A stretch of 64,000 bases of DNA, from positions 62,001-126,000 of the forward strand of contig CANTEW010000001.1 in NCBI GenBank assembly GCA_947652925.1, read 5' to 3'. The notes under the pieces were generated by a model. That model made no database searches. It saw only the letters and a program-made list of their open reading frames with translations, and was not told where the DNA came from. Source of the stretch: an uncultured Lachnospiraceae bacterium (GTDB lineage: Bacteria; Bacillota; Clostridia; Lachnospirales; Lachnospiraceae). Both the position numbers and the translations under genes were made by a program. Below are positions 35,291 through 43,547 of this stretch, in pieces (the stretch's first letter is position 1; every line of letters begins with the position of its first letter).

Positions 35291-36394
35291 TTGACTATAG
35301 ACCATATTTTAAGCCATACATTGAACAATACCTTAGAAAGATCCCTATATCGATGGAAAGACATCAGCGGACTGGATTTCGCACTGCTGACCCCTGAGGG
35401 AAAAGGATACATGAACACCGGTCCCAGAAAACTCCCAGCCGACAAAAAACTGGAAGAGTTCCTGGAACAAGCGGCCATCTCCAAAGCCGTGGGGGATCTC
35501 CATTATTTTAAAGTATTTTACCAGGAAGAGATCATCTATCTCCTCCTTGTCTGGGGAAAAGGCGTCTCCTCCCACACGATCGGGGAGATGGCAGTCTGCC
35601 AGATCGAGGAACTGGCCGAAGTCAGCCGCCGCCGTCTGGACAAGAACACTTATATGCAGAACCTGCTCCTGGGCCGCTACACTCCCATAGATGCTTCTGA
35701 CCATGCGAAGAAACTGAAGATCACCCCTCAATGTCCCCGCACAGTCTTCCTGGTCCAGACCAAACAGCCAAAAGATGAACATGCCCTGGCGATGATCAAA
35801 AACTTGTTCACCGCCAAGACCGGGCATTACGTCACTTCCATAGACGAGGGCCAGATCATCGTCATCAAAGAATCCTCCCCCGGTGAGACTCCCGATCCTA
35901 TGGAGGCCACAGCCAAAACCCTGGTGGACATGCTGAACACCGAAGCCATGACCCAGGCGTGGGTGGGATACAGTGCCATCGCAGATGATCTAGATCAGCT
36001 GGCAAACGCATATAGAGAAGCACAGACCGCCCTCACAGTGGGAAAGATCTTCTATAGCACCCAAAACATCTTTGGTCACGACCGCCTCGGCATCGGCAAC
36101 CTGATCTACCAACTCCCTCTGTCCATCTGTGAAAAATTCATGGAAGAGACTTTTCACGGAAACTCACTGGACCCATTGGACGAAGAGACGTTCAACACCA
36201 TCCGCACCTTCTTTGATAACAACCTGAATCTGTCTGAGACCGCCCGTAAGCTATATGTACACAGGAATACCCTGGTCTACCGCTTCGAAAAGCTCCAGAG
36301 AAGATACGGGCTGGATCTGAGGACCTTCCGGGACGCCCTCACATTCCAACTGGCTATCTTAGTCAATGAATATATCAGATATAAAAAAGCTTAG
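35291..36394 (+). CDS. CdaR/PucR-type helix-turn-helix regulator
   Basis: A 367-residue regulator of the sugar-diacid (CdaR)/PucR group. The start is TTG at 35291, 10 bases after AAAAGGGGG; the ATG at 35284 is out of frame. The N-terminal sensory region spans about 1-140, a GGDEF-like middle domain follows, and the C-terminal PucR HTH is clear: TFFDNNLNLSETARKLYVHR then NTLVYRFEKLQRRYGLDLR. The final part reads FRDALTFQLAILVNEY. Position after a multi-purpose sugar ATPase suggests control of carbohydrate uptake. The ligand is unknown. No terminator is seen before the repeat cluster downstream. Confidence 0.88.
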   Translation: MTIDHILSHTLNNTLERSLYRWKDISGLDFALLTPEGKGYMNTGPRKLPADKKLEEFLEQAAISKAVGDLHYFKVFYQEEIIYLLLVWGKGVSSHTIGEMAVCQIEELAEVSRRRLDKNTYMQNLLLGRYTPIDASDHAKKLKITPQCPRTVFLVQTKQPKDEHALAMIKNLFTAKTGHYVTSIDEGQIIVIKESSPGETPDPMEATAKTLVDMLNTEAMTQAWVGYSAIADDLDQLANAYREAQTALTVGKIFYSTQNIFGHDRLGIGNLIYQLPLSICEKFMEETFHGNSLDPLDEETFNTIRTFFDNNLNLSETARKLYVHRNTLVYRFEKLQRRYGLDLRTFRDALTFQLAILVNEYIRYKKA

Positions 36395-36416
36395 ATCATT
36401 CTCAAAGGGACATCGC

Positions 36417-36541
36417 TGGAACGTGTCTGAAAACCTCAAATATCCTTAAATAGTACGTCCCAAAAACAGCGTTTTAAGGGGTCCGGGGTGAGGTCCGCGA
36501 TCCCCCGGCGCTTTTTGGTACTTTTCTCGCAGAAAAGTACA
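36417..36541. repeat. decayed MITE-1 copy
   Basis: It starts GGAACGTGTCTGAAAACCTC and AAATATCCTTAAATAG, the degenerate left end, and then has the conserved interior GCGTTTTAAGGGGTCCGGGG, CCCCCGGCGCTTTTTGGTAC and the TTTTCTCGCAGAAAA hairpin. The right half is replaced by a MITE-2 fragment, so one element has landed in or beside another. Confidence 0.7.
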
Positions 36542-36665
36542 TAGTGTAGTGACAAGCTGGCTTCTATAACGATCGTACCGCCTATTTTGCCATCTGCCGC
36601 ATTGATCTACACTTCGTTCCGGTCCGTGCTGAACATGTGCCACTGGCACATAGCACCGTGGATCG
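36542..36665. repeat. MITE-2 partial copy
   Basis: It opens TAGTGTAGTGACAAGCTGGC and contains GTACCGCCTATTTTGCCATC, CACTTCGTTCCGGTCCGTGC and TGAACATGTGCCACTGGCAC. These match, in inverse orientation, the right half of the copies at 15.3 and 60.6 kb. Together with the MITE-1 fragment it fills the 313-base gap between the CdaR-type regulator and the coiled-coil protein gene. Confidence 0.7.
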
Positions 36666-36707
36666 CATCAAATATCTAGGAAATTTAAACTATTTAAAGA
36701 TCCCTCT

Positions 36708-37472
36708 CTACTCTTCTTCCTGCACCCCTGTCCCTTTATCTTCTTTTTCCTCTGCTCCCTCCTCATCCTCTAACTCATGACGATGGGAGGCTTCTTCGAC
36801 AGCCTCTTGCAACGAGACACTCAGATCCGCGTACCCCTCCATCGTCTCTGTGTAGAGCCCATCCATCTCCTGTTTCAGCTCATTGAGCCGCTCCTGCTTT
36901 CCTCCCGTCGCGCCTCCCCGGCCGCCGTCCATCTCGATCTCCTGCGCCAGGACATTGGCTTCGCCCCTTTTATGCACATAGGCGCTGTAGATCTGCCCCG
37001 TACGTTCATGTTCCATAGAGGCATTGCTGATCTCAGTCATCTGTCGTCTCTGCTGCTCTTCTTTTGTCAGAGGCTCTTCCTCTTTCTTCTCCTCTTCCTC
37101 CTTCTCATCCAGACTCCCTTCCATCATCTCTTTCATCGTCTGGGAGATCTGTGTCTCGATATTGGTGATCTGCTCTTCATAAAGAGAGATCATCGATTGT
37201 ATGGACTTTATATCCCCGCCCGCATCCAGCGTGTCTGCGATCAGCTGGTTCTTCTGTTCTATGATGCTCTGCTTCTGGGACATGAGGTTTTCCAAGCGGC
37301 TCTGCAGCTGGCCCATAGGGTTTATGCTGACCCTGTCCTGCCTGCGCTCTTCTTCTGCCCTGCGCTCCCTGGCCCGCCCACTCTGCCGGGCTGCACTCCG
37401 TTCCGCGGACTGGACAGCCATCTGCACTTTATTCCAGGGACTGTCCATCGTTGACTGTATCCGTATGTTCAT
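36708..37472 (-). CDS. acidic coiled-coil protein, unknown function
   Basis: A 254-residue hydrophilic protein with no signal peptide. Residues 30-60 are Arg/Glu-rich. Two probable coiled coils follow, about 50-125 (QLQSRLENLMSQKQSIIEQK) and 185-235 (QERLNELKQEMDGLYTETME). The middle has a run of acidic and lysine residues (EKEEEEKKEEEPLTKEE) and the tail is again highly acidic. I do not recognise the family. It lies 42 bases upstream, on the same strand, of the BIG2/transglutaminase-like gene's stop and is probably expressed after it. A cytoplasmic scaffold or secretion partner is possible; that is speculation. Confidence 0.75.
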   Translation of the reverse strand: MNIRIQSTMDSPWNKVQMAVQSAERSAARQSGRARERRAEEERRQDRVSINPMGQLQSRLENLMSQKQSIIEQKNQLIADTLDAGGDIKSIQSMISLYEEQITNIETQISQTMKEMMEGSLDEKEEEEKKEEEPLTKEEQQRRQMTEISNASMEHERTGQIYSAYVHKRGEANVLAQEIEMDGGRGGATGGKQERLNELKQEMDGLYTETMEGYADLSVSLQEAVEEASHRHELEDEEGAEEKEDKGTGVQEEE

Positions 37473-37514
37473 ATATGCACCTTCCTTTCTTTGGCCTCCG
37501 ACTTAAAAAATATC

Positions 37515-39731
37515 TCATTCGTACAATATAGGCATATCCAATGATACGATATTTTCTCTGCACCCATGCGTTTCGCAAGATGCCTGGTCCCCGTAGAGGA
37601 TCAAGCCTTGGGCGTCTATAAATACCTTATTCTCATCGACATCTTTGTAAATAAGGGACATATGACCCGGATTCCATGGATTGCTGCTATGGGAACCCGT
37701 CGCTACCCAGACCCCTTCTCCATCGGCGATCGTTTCTGTATCTGTGTCAGGATCGTATGTATAGAGATACGGCAGCCCCAGGTCTTCTTCTGCCGCGCGT
37801 TGCAGTATCTGCGCCGCATAACAAGTCACGATACCTCCCTGCAGACACATGACACGGTTTAAAATGACATCCTGATACATGTCATAAAACAGCCCGATGC
37901 CGTCTACAGACCAATCCGCCCAAAAAGTTGGATTATATTCTTTTTTAGTGACATCTGTAGTTGGATAATGAGTGGTCCTACTGATATAATTCGCCAGGGC
38001 TTGCAATTTCTCAAGACCCGACATCTGCTCTGTCCAGATCTGTGCCTCTACACGCTCTCTTACCCGTTTGTACAGATCAAGATCAAAGGCGGAATATCCG
38101 CCGTTCCTACGGTCGCCAGATCCAAGATACATCTCGTCCAGGAATACGCCGTTTCGCTTGGCCGTCAATCTTACCACTCTCACGCCCGCTCCCGCCTTTA
38201 TCTGGATCTGCTTACTGCTGCATGCAAGCTCATCGTCACTTCCCGTATAGTCCGCGGCGACCGACCCTGAAACATTGCTATTGTAGATGAACGCATCCGG
38301 TATCGACTGGACAGTGACTGTGGGTGTACGGCGATCCACCCCCATATCTTGGAACATTTTCTTATACGCCGCCGGCGTCGCATCTTCTGCCTCGAAAGTG
38401 ACAGCATCCAGCCAGTCTATATCCGCGTTACAGTCAAATCTAGCTATGAATGAGATCGACCCATCCGTATCCACACATCCTGCCGTTGCGCTCTTATATC
38501 TCCTGCCGTCTGCAGAACTAGCCCTGCCGCAAAAACCATACGCCGTTGCCTCTTCATACCAGATCCGCACCGATCCATAGCATCTCGCCTCGCATCCATG
38601 ATGGTTTTCATCGCCGCCCACCGTTATATTGATATCGATACTACCCGGTTTTAGTCCAGTGATCGTTCCGTCACTATCGATCTGTGCGATCCCCTCTTGT
38701 GACGCCTCAAATCCCAGATCGCCATATGCACCAGAAACGACGATCTTCCCTGTTTTTCCCACATATACCTTATCGGGCAGCCCTACTTCAATATACTGGT
38801 CTGCCTTTAAGATCTCAAATCCCCTTATGACCTCCCCTGTAAATCCCCCTATCCCGGATATCGTGACCTTCGCGTTCCCTGCGTTCACATTATCCGTATA
38901 GCTTACCTTGTAATCTACACCTTCCTCCAAATATATATTATCATCATATACCCTTATACTAGGCTCGATCGCTCTTCCAGTGTATATAAACTGCTCGGTC
39001 ATATAAACATCCAGATCGAGTCCCGCCAGATCTTTTCGCTGGCTTTCATCCTCGGAAGGCTTTTCCTCTTCGGCATCGTCCCCAGGAGGTCTTTCCTCTT
39101 CGGCATCATCCCCAGGAGGTGTTCCCCCTTCGGGTTTGTCCCCAGAAGGTTTTTCCTCTTCGGATCCGTCCCCGGATGGTCTTTTGCTCGGAGTGTTTCC
39201 TCTCTTCACTGTGATAGAACATCTGTATACTTTCCCATTGGAAGCTTTCACAGATATCTTAGCTTTTCCCGCCTTCACAGCTGTGACCTTTCCTTTTTTT
39301 GTCACTGTTGCGATCTTTTTATCACCGGATGTGCATCGTTCGATCCCTGCGCCGGTGAGTTTCAGCTGAAATCTTTCATTAAGATCCAATGTCTTTTTCT
39401 TTGCATTCAGATACGGCTCCTTTACAGTGACCGCACATTTTACGGACTTTTTATCTACCTTAGCCTTAATGATCGTCTTACCGGCTTTTTTTCCAGTGAC
39501 CTTGCCGGACCTGCTGACTGCTGCGATCTTTTTATCCTTTGTACTCCACACAACTTTGCCGGACGCGCCCTTTATCTTAAGAGCGGTTTTTTTCCCCACA
39601 TAGACGACCACCTTCGTTTTATTGAGCCTGGGCCCAGACGCCGCCTGCACCCTGGACGGGAACAACGCACAGGCAGACATGAACACAAGGATGGATGCCA
39701 TCAATACCGATCTAAAATTGATACGTTCCAT
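37515..39731 (-). CDS. secreted BIG2-domain protein with transglutaminase-like domain
   Basis: A 738-residue exported protein. The signal peptide ends near residue 31 (SRVQAA). Two BIG2 (bacterial Ig-like) domains span about 35-105 and 108-178, each with the KVTGKKAGKTIIKAK or KVTAVKAGKAKISVK strand. An acidic linker of 10-residue repeats (about 184-233) follows, then an MBG-like strand region (240-310) and another BIG2-like unit (315-385). The C-terminal 580-738 part looks like a transglutaminase-like cysteine protease fold: Cys in GGIVTCYAAQ, His in NPGHMSLIY, Asp in FIDAQG. Probably a surface protein; whether the last domain is enzymatically active is not shown. Confidence 0.82.
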   Translation of the reverse strand: MERINFRSVLMASILVFMSACALFPSRVQAASGPRLNKTKVVVYVGKKTALKIKGASGKVVWSTKDKKIAAVSRSGKVTGKKAGKTIIKAKVDKKSVKCAVTVKEPYLNAKKKTLDLNERFQLKLTGAGIERCTSGDKKIATVTKKGKVTAVKAGKAKISVKASNGKVYRCSITVKRGNTPSKRPSGDGSEEEKPSGDKPEGGTPPGDDAEEERPPGDDAEEEKPSEDESQRKDLAGLDLDVYMTEQFIYTGRAIEPSIRVYDDNIYLEEGVDYKVSYTDNVNAGNAKVTISGIGGFTGEVIRGFEILKADQYIEVGLPDKVYVGKTGKIVVSGAYGDLGFEASQEGIAQIDSDGTITGLKPGSIDINITVGGDENHHGCEARCYGSVRIWYEEATAYGFCGRASSADGRRYKSATAGCVDTDGSISFIARFDCNADIDWLDAVTFEAEDATPAAYKKMFQDMGVDRRTPTVTVQSIPDAFIYNSNVSGSVAADYTGSDDELACSSKQIQIKAGAGVRVVRLTAKRNGVFLDEMYLGSGDRRNGGYSAFDLDLYKRVRERVEAQIWTEQMSGLEKLQALANYISRTTHYPTTDVTKKEYNPTFWADWSVDGIGLFYDMYQDVILNRVMCLQGGIVTCYAAQILQRAAEEDLGLPYLYTYDPDTDTETIADGEGVWVATGSHSSNPWNPGHMSLIYKDVDENKVFIDAQGLILYGDQASCETHGCRENIVSLDMPILYE
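39065..39184. repeat. four 30-bp tandem repeats inside the BIG2 protein gene
   Basis: Units start at 39065, 39095, 39125 and 39155. They encode 10-residue blocks of the type PSGD/PPGD followed by acidic residues (for example KPSGDGSEEE, RPPGDDAEEE). The period preserves frame, so copy number could vary between strains without disrupting the protein. Confidence 0.85.
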
Positions 39732-39796
39732 GAAAACACCCCTTTCTTTCTGCTATCCTTTTATCGTAAGACTGTCACACTGCAAGATACATAGGA

Positions 39797-41092
39797 TCAA
39801 GACAGCTTTTTATACACGGCTCCCTTGACCACGCCTCTCTTTTTTAATATCTTCTTATATGCACGGACTCTGCTCTTTGGGACTTTTATGACCGCTTTCT
39901 TATGGATGCCTTTGAAGGCATTGGCGCCAACTTTTGAGGAAGTGAGCTTTGTGGTCTTTATCGTCACATTTTTCAGACTCTTGCAGTTATAAAATGCTTG
40001 TTTTCCGATGCTCTTCACATTTGCAGGGATCGTAACGCTTTTCAGATTGGCGCATTTTGAAAATGTATTTGCTCCAATGGAAGTCACATTCTTTCCAATG
40101 GTGACTTTTCTTATCCCACTGTCCCCTTTGTATGCGTTGGCTGCGATACCTGTCACTTTATACGTGATGCCGTCGATCCTGACTGTTGACGGGATAACGA
40201 TCGAGGCTCTCCCGCCCGCTCCGGAGCTTTGGTAAGTGACTGTGCCGCCTTCTCTGCCTGCTTTCGTGACTTTATAACGCACCTGGCCTCTATCATCTGT
40301 CAGGATATCCCCTTGTACAGGTATGATCTCCTTTATCCCACAGCTGTAAGTCCCACCGGCTTCTCCACCCTCGATCTTCATATAATAGATCCCTGGCGCC
40401 AGCATGATCTCTTTTGCGTTTTCAGGAGCATCAGACCGCATAGCACATAATTCCCTCAGATCTTGATCATACAAGAAGCACGTCGCCCCATTGCAGCCGG
40501 ACCATCGGGAAAAACATCTATAATATCCAGCAGAAGCGATCCTCGATCTATACCAGTCATCCTTGTTGGAATAGGTCAATACGCCAGATACTTGACCGTT
40601 TACCTGCATATCCTGTGGATGATCGTATGAATCTTTGTCTGCCGCAGTGATACCGCTGGATCTAAGATCTGCTTTCAGCTTGTAAGCTCCGCTTTTCTCA
40701 ACTCTTGATGAAACAGCCACATAAAAGGTCCCCTGGGGGAGCCACCATTCGATCGTTACTGTCCTTGGGGATGTCTCACTTCCTACGTTGGCACATTTCT
40801 CTTTGATGCCATTTAATCCTCCGTCATATAGAGTACAGACCAGATCAGGCGCATACGCCATCATCTTAAGGTCTATCTTCCCGGCTTTTTGGATCGTAAA
40901 TCTGTAGTAGTCTGTAGTCCCCTCTTCTAATCCGTATCTCTCACTCCACTCACCATTTATAGATAATGCGGCTGCGTCCGTAGAATCACCAGCGTATACG
41001 GGGACTGCCCTTGACACTATAAATATCATCGCCGCTACTACAATGTATGTGATCTTTCTTTTACATTTTTCATAAGATCTCATTTCTTCCAC
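39797..41092 (-). CDS. secreted leucine-rich-repeat (BspA-type) protein
   Basis: A 431-residue exported protein. The GTG at 41092 is favoured (AAAGGAG 5 bases upstream); an ATG three codons later has poorer spacing. The signal peptide covers roughly residues 10-34. Two beta-rich domains with pre-peptidase-C-like features follow (EGTTDYYRFTIQKAGKIDLK and NKDDWYRSRIASAGYYRC). LRR_5/BspA repeats come next (about 295-395: VTGIAANAYKGDSGIRKVTI, VTSIGANTFSKCANLKSVTI, VKSIGKQAFYNCKSLKNVTI). A basic tail follows (KVPKSRVRAYKKILKKRG). Such proteins are surface or secreted adhesin-like; there is no anchor motif. Confidence 0.87.
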   Translation of the reverse strand: MEEMRSYEKCKRKITYIVVAAMIFIVSRAVPVYAGDSTDAAALSINGEWSERYGLEEGTTDYYRFTIQKAGKIDLKMMAYAPDLVCTLYDGGLNGIKEKCANVGSETSPRTVTIEWWLPQGTFYVAVSSRVEKSGAYKLKADLRSSGITAADKDSYDHPQDMQVNGQVSGVLTYSNKDDWYRSRIASAGYYRCFSRWSGCNGATCFLYDQDLRELCAMRSDAPENAKEIMLAPGIYYMKIEGGEAGGTYSCGIKEIIPVQGDILTDDRGQVRYKVTKAGREGGTVTYQSSGAGGRASIVIPSTVRIDGITYKVTGIAANAYKGDSGIRKVTIGKNVTSIGANTFSKCANLKSVTIPANVKSIGKQAFYNCKSLKNVTIKTTKLTSSKVGANAFKGIHKKAVIKVPKSRVRAYKKILKKRGVVKGAVYKKLS

Positions 41093-41354
41093 AAAAACTC
41101 CTTTCTTTAGTATACGTTCTGATCCAGCCCGCTCTCTGCCTGGACTGTCCGGCCCCTTAGATCATACACTTTATCATCACGGCCAGGATCTGTTTTGACT
41201 TTTTTATCCTGGTATCGTACATACTGTATCCATCTCCTTTCATATGAAACGCATGTCCAGGGACGGTGCCTTTTGTCCCATCATTTTTATGGATCATCTA
41301 CTATAATGGTTATCGTCCAAAAAAAATTTAAGATAAGCAGCGTGCCCCTATCTC
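41093..41354. other. intergenic region, possible gene remnant
   Basis: No intact gene. On the minus strand a 46-codon ATG frame (41157-41297) and an overlapping start-less frame ending at 41107 read like parts of one protein, with GDGYSMYDTRI in the first and KVYDLRGRTV in the second. A frameshifted remnant is possible. There is no ribosome site, so I do not call a gene. Confidence 0.3.
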
Positions 41355-41383
41355 TTGTCGCTTTCTAAGATCCATGCTAAAAT
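41355..41383 (+). promoter_or_regulatory. promoter of the 85-residue protein gene
   Basis: TTGTCG (41355-41360), a 17-base spacer, TAAAAT (41378-41383) with a TGC extension. The leader is about 115 bases and ends in AAGGAGG. Confidence 0.65.
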
Positions 41384-41505
41384 AAACGCACGCAAGATCT
41401 TATCGAGACAAGATCCTTCCCGTTGATCCGGGACCTGGAAGATCTTCAGCCGGATATAAGACCACATGTTTATAGAGAGAACGCATGAACAAGGAGGTAA
41501 CACAG

Positions 41506-41763
41506 ATGATCGTAGAAGGCGCCACGATGACCATAGGTCAGACAAGATTTTCGATCGTAAAAGTAAAGCCCGCCGTTCTGATAAGCCCCGAGATCGAACT
41601 GACCCGCCAGAGTTTCCAAATGGTCTTCGGCAAAATGCCGATCATACTTTCAGCACCCGACTCCCGCGGCAACATCCAGTATCATGGACGCAGTGATATC
41701 GTAAATTTCCTGGCATCCTACCCGCCGTCCAAGATCCCCTGGAAAAGGTATTCTGTCGTTTGA
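41506..41763 (+). CDS. small conserved-looking protein, unknown function
   Basis: An 85-residue cytosolic protein from the ATG at 41506, which has a textbook AAGGAGGTAACACAG ribosome site; the upstream in-frame ATG would place that site inside the gene. It contains alternating strand-like segments (MTIGQTRFSIVKVKPAVLIS) and ends in a Pro/Lys-rich tail (PPSKIPWKRYSVV). I do not recognise a family. Base composition and the own promoter argue that it is real. It lies between secreted-protein genes but has no signal peptide. Confidence 0.7.
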   Translation: MIVEGATMTIGQTRFSIVKVKPAVLISPEIELTRQSFQMVFGKMPIILSAPDSRGNIQYHGRSDIVNFLASYPPSKIPWKRYSVV

Positions 41764-41847
41764 TGATCTTTTATATATGTATACGCAATGCTGTTTTTAT
41801 GATACAATAAGGATAAAATGTATGATAAAGGAAAGGGATCTCCTAAA

Positions 41848-43491
41848 ATGAAAAAAAAATATTTATTTATGTTGCTGTCGTTTCTACTGATCATATTCCC
41901 GATATATCAGAAGGCAGCTACGGCAGAAGTATCGGCAACATCTACTGGAGCATCAGGCTTTGAGAACCCGACGTATACGCTCCGCTCCGTAGACGGCACA
42001 GCCGTCTCCACAAAGACCAACCCCGGACAGACGACTGTCCTTGTATTCGGAAAGACAACCTGTACAAAGACTACCACAACACTCAGCAACATCGCGGCCA
42101 GCGAATGGATCGCTGACGATACCATCCGTGTAGTCTTTGCAGAATGTAACTTTGCCTCCCAAGACGAGACCCTGTCTTATTCGCAAAAGATCGACTGTGA
42201 GAAGATCGCTTTTTGTTATGATGAATCCAACATCATCTCTCAGGTCATGTACGATTATGCCACTTTATTCGAGGATACGGCAAGGATAACCCTTACCACG
42301 CCATTTATCGTCTTCATCGATGGAGATAACAGAGTACAGAGTTCCTTAAAAGGGACACAGACCGCCGAACAGATCAAAGCGGAGATCGATCGGCTCACAG
42401 ACCCGATGACCCCAGGAGACACAACATCACCCTCTCCGACTCCCCCAGAAGATCTGACGGGGCTTGAAAACCCGGAATACATATTCCGCTCTATCGACGA
42501 AGAAAATATCTCTACAAGAGCCGTCCCCACGCAGACGACCCTCCTTGTCTTCGGCCGGCCAGCCTGCAGCAAGACTACTTCGACCCTCCAAGACATCGCG
42601 GGCAGCGGATGGATCAGCCGGGAGGATATCCGTGTGATCTTCGGAGAATACGACTTTGCATCAAAAGACACTGTCTCCCAGTACAGCCAGCAGATCGGAT
42701 GCGATAAGATCACCTTCTGTTATGACGAGGAGAACAACGCCGGCGGCATCAGGAGCGCCATGTTCAAATATCTCAGCCTCTTCCAGGAAGAGACCACTGT
42801 AAATACCCCGCTCATCGTCTTGATCGATAAAAATGACCGGGTACAAGCAAGCTGGCAGGGCGCACAGACCGCAGACGTATTACTTGAAGGTCTGCTCCAA
42901 TATGCCGGACCATCAGAGACACCGTCAACGACGCCCCAACCCCCGACCCTCTCAAACGTTTCCGGGCTCAAAGCGTCTTCCGGCGAAAAAAAAATAAAAC
43001 TGAGCTGGAAAAAGACCCCGAAAGCCGAAGGCTACATCTTATACCAGTACAAAAGCCAAAAATGGGTCCGCACAGCAGCTATCCCCTCCAAGGATAACTC
43101 CTACACCGTAAAAAAACTAAGACCAGGTTCAGACTATCGTTTTGCGGTAAAAGCTTATCTCACCCATAACGGCAGCCAGGTACTCAGCAGATCTTATACC
43201 TCTGTATATACTGCGACAAGACCAGCCAAGGTGACCTTCAAAGTGACCGCCGGACGCAAGAAAGCCACTCTGAAATGGAACAAAGTAAAAGGCGCCGCCG
43301 GATACACGATCTATTACAAGACCAGCAGCAAAGCCTCCTGGAAAACAGTGAAAAAAGTGAAAGGCACAAGTTTCACCAAGAAAAAACTAAGATCCGGCAA
43401 AACATATTTCTTTACTGTAAAGGCGTATAAAACATATAAAGGTAAAACCTACACCAGCGACTCCAAAGCAAAAAAAGTGACCATAAAATGA
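41848..43491 (+). CDS. secreted protein: tandem thioredoxin-like domains plus Fn3 repeats
   Basis: A 547-residue exported protein. The ATG at 41848 opens a clean signal peptide (MKKKYLFMLLSFLLIIFPIY) and follows GGAAAGGG; an earlier ATG adds ten charged residues. Two homologous domains of about 150 residues follow (GFENPTYTLRSVDGTAVSTK and GLENPEYIFRSIDEENISTR), each resembling a thioredoxin/TlpA fold. The expected CxxC is replaced by CTKT in VFGKTTCTKTT and CSKT in VFGRPACSKTT, leaving single cysteines. The C-terminal half has two fibronectin-III-like repeats (VSGLKASSGEKKIKLSWKKT and VTAGRKKATLKWNKV). There is no anchor signal. A redox role is doubtful without CxxC. Confidence 0.82.
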   Translation: MKKKYLFMLLSFLLIIFPIYQKAATAEVSATSTGASGFENPTYTLRSVDGTAVSTKTNPGQTTVLVFGKTTCTKTTTTLSNIAASEWIADDTIRVVFAECNFASQDETLSYSQKIDCEKIAFCYDESNIISQVMYDYATLFEDTARITLTTPFIVFIDGDNRVQSSLKGTQTAEQIKAEIDRLTDPMTPGDTTSPSPTPPEDLTGLENPEYIFRSIDEENISTRAVPTQTTLLVFGRPACSKTTSTLQDIAGSGWISREDIRVIFGEYDFASKDTVSQYSQQIGCDKITFCYDEENNAGGIRSAMFKYLSLFQEETTVNTPLIVLIDKNDRVQASWQGAQTADVLLEGLLQYAGPSETPSTTPQPPTLSNVSGLKASSGEKKIKLSWKKTPKAEGYILYQYKSQKWVRTAAIPSKDNSYTVKKLRPGSDYRFAVKAYLTHNGSQVLSRSYTSVYTATRPAKVTFKVTAGRKKATLKWNKVKGAAGYTIYYKTSSKASWKTVKKVKGTSFTKKKLRSGKTYFFTVKAYKTYKGKTYTSDSKAKKVTIK

Positions 43492-43499
43492 TCCATCCA

Positions 43500-43534
43500 C
43501 AAAAAGGGGCGGCCTCGCGGGCCACCCCTTTTCT
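43500..43534. terminator. bidirectional intrinsic terminator
   Basis: AAAAAGGGGCGGCC pairs with GGGCCACCCCTTTT around a short TCGC loop; the plus strand then has TTTTCTC. It sits between the convergent thioredoxin-like protein gene and nrdD. Confidence 0.88.
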
Positions 43535-43547
43535 CTGCTCCCTATAT

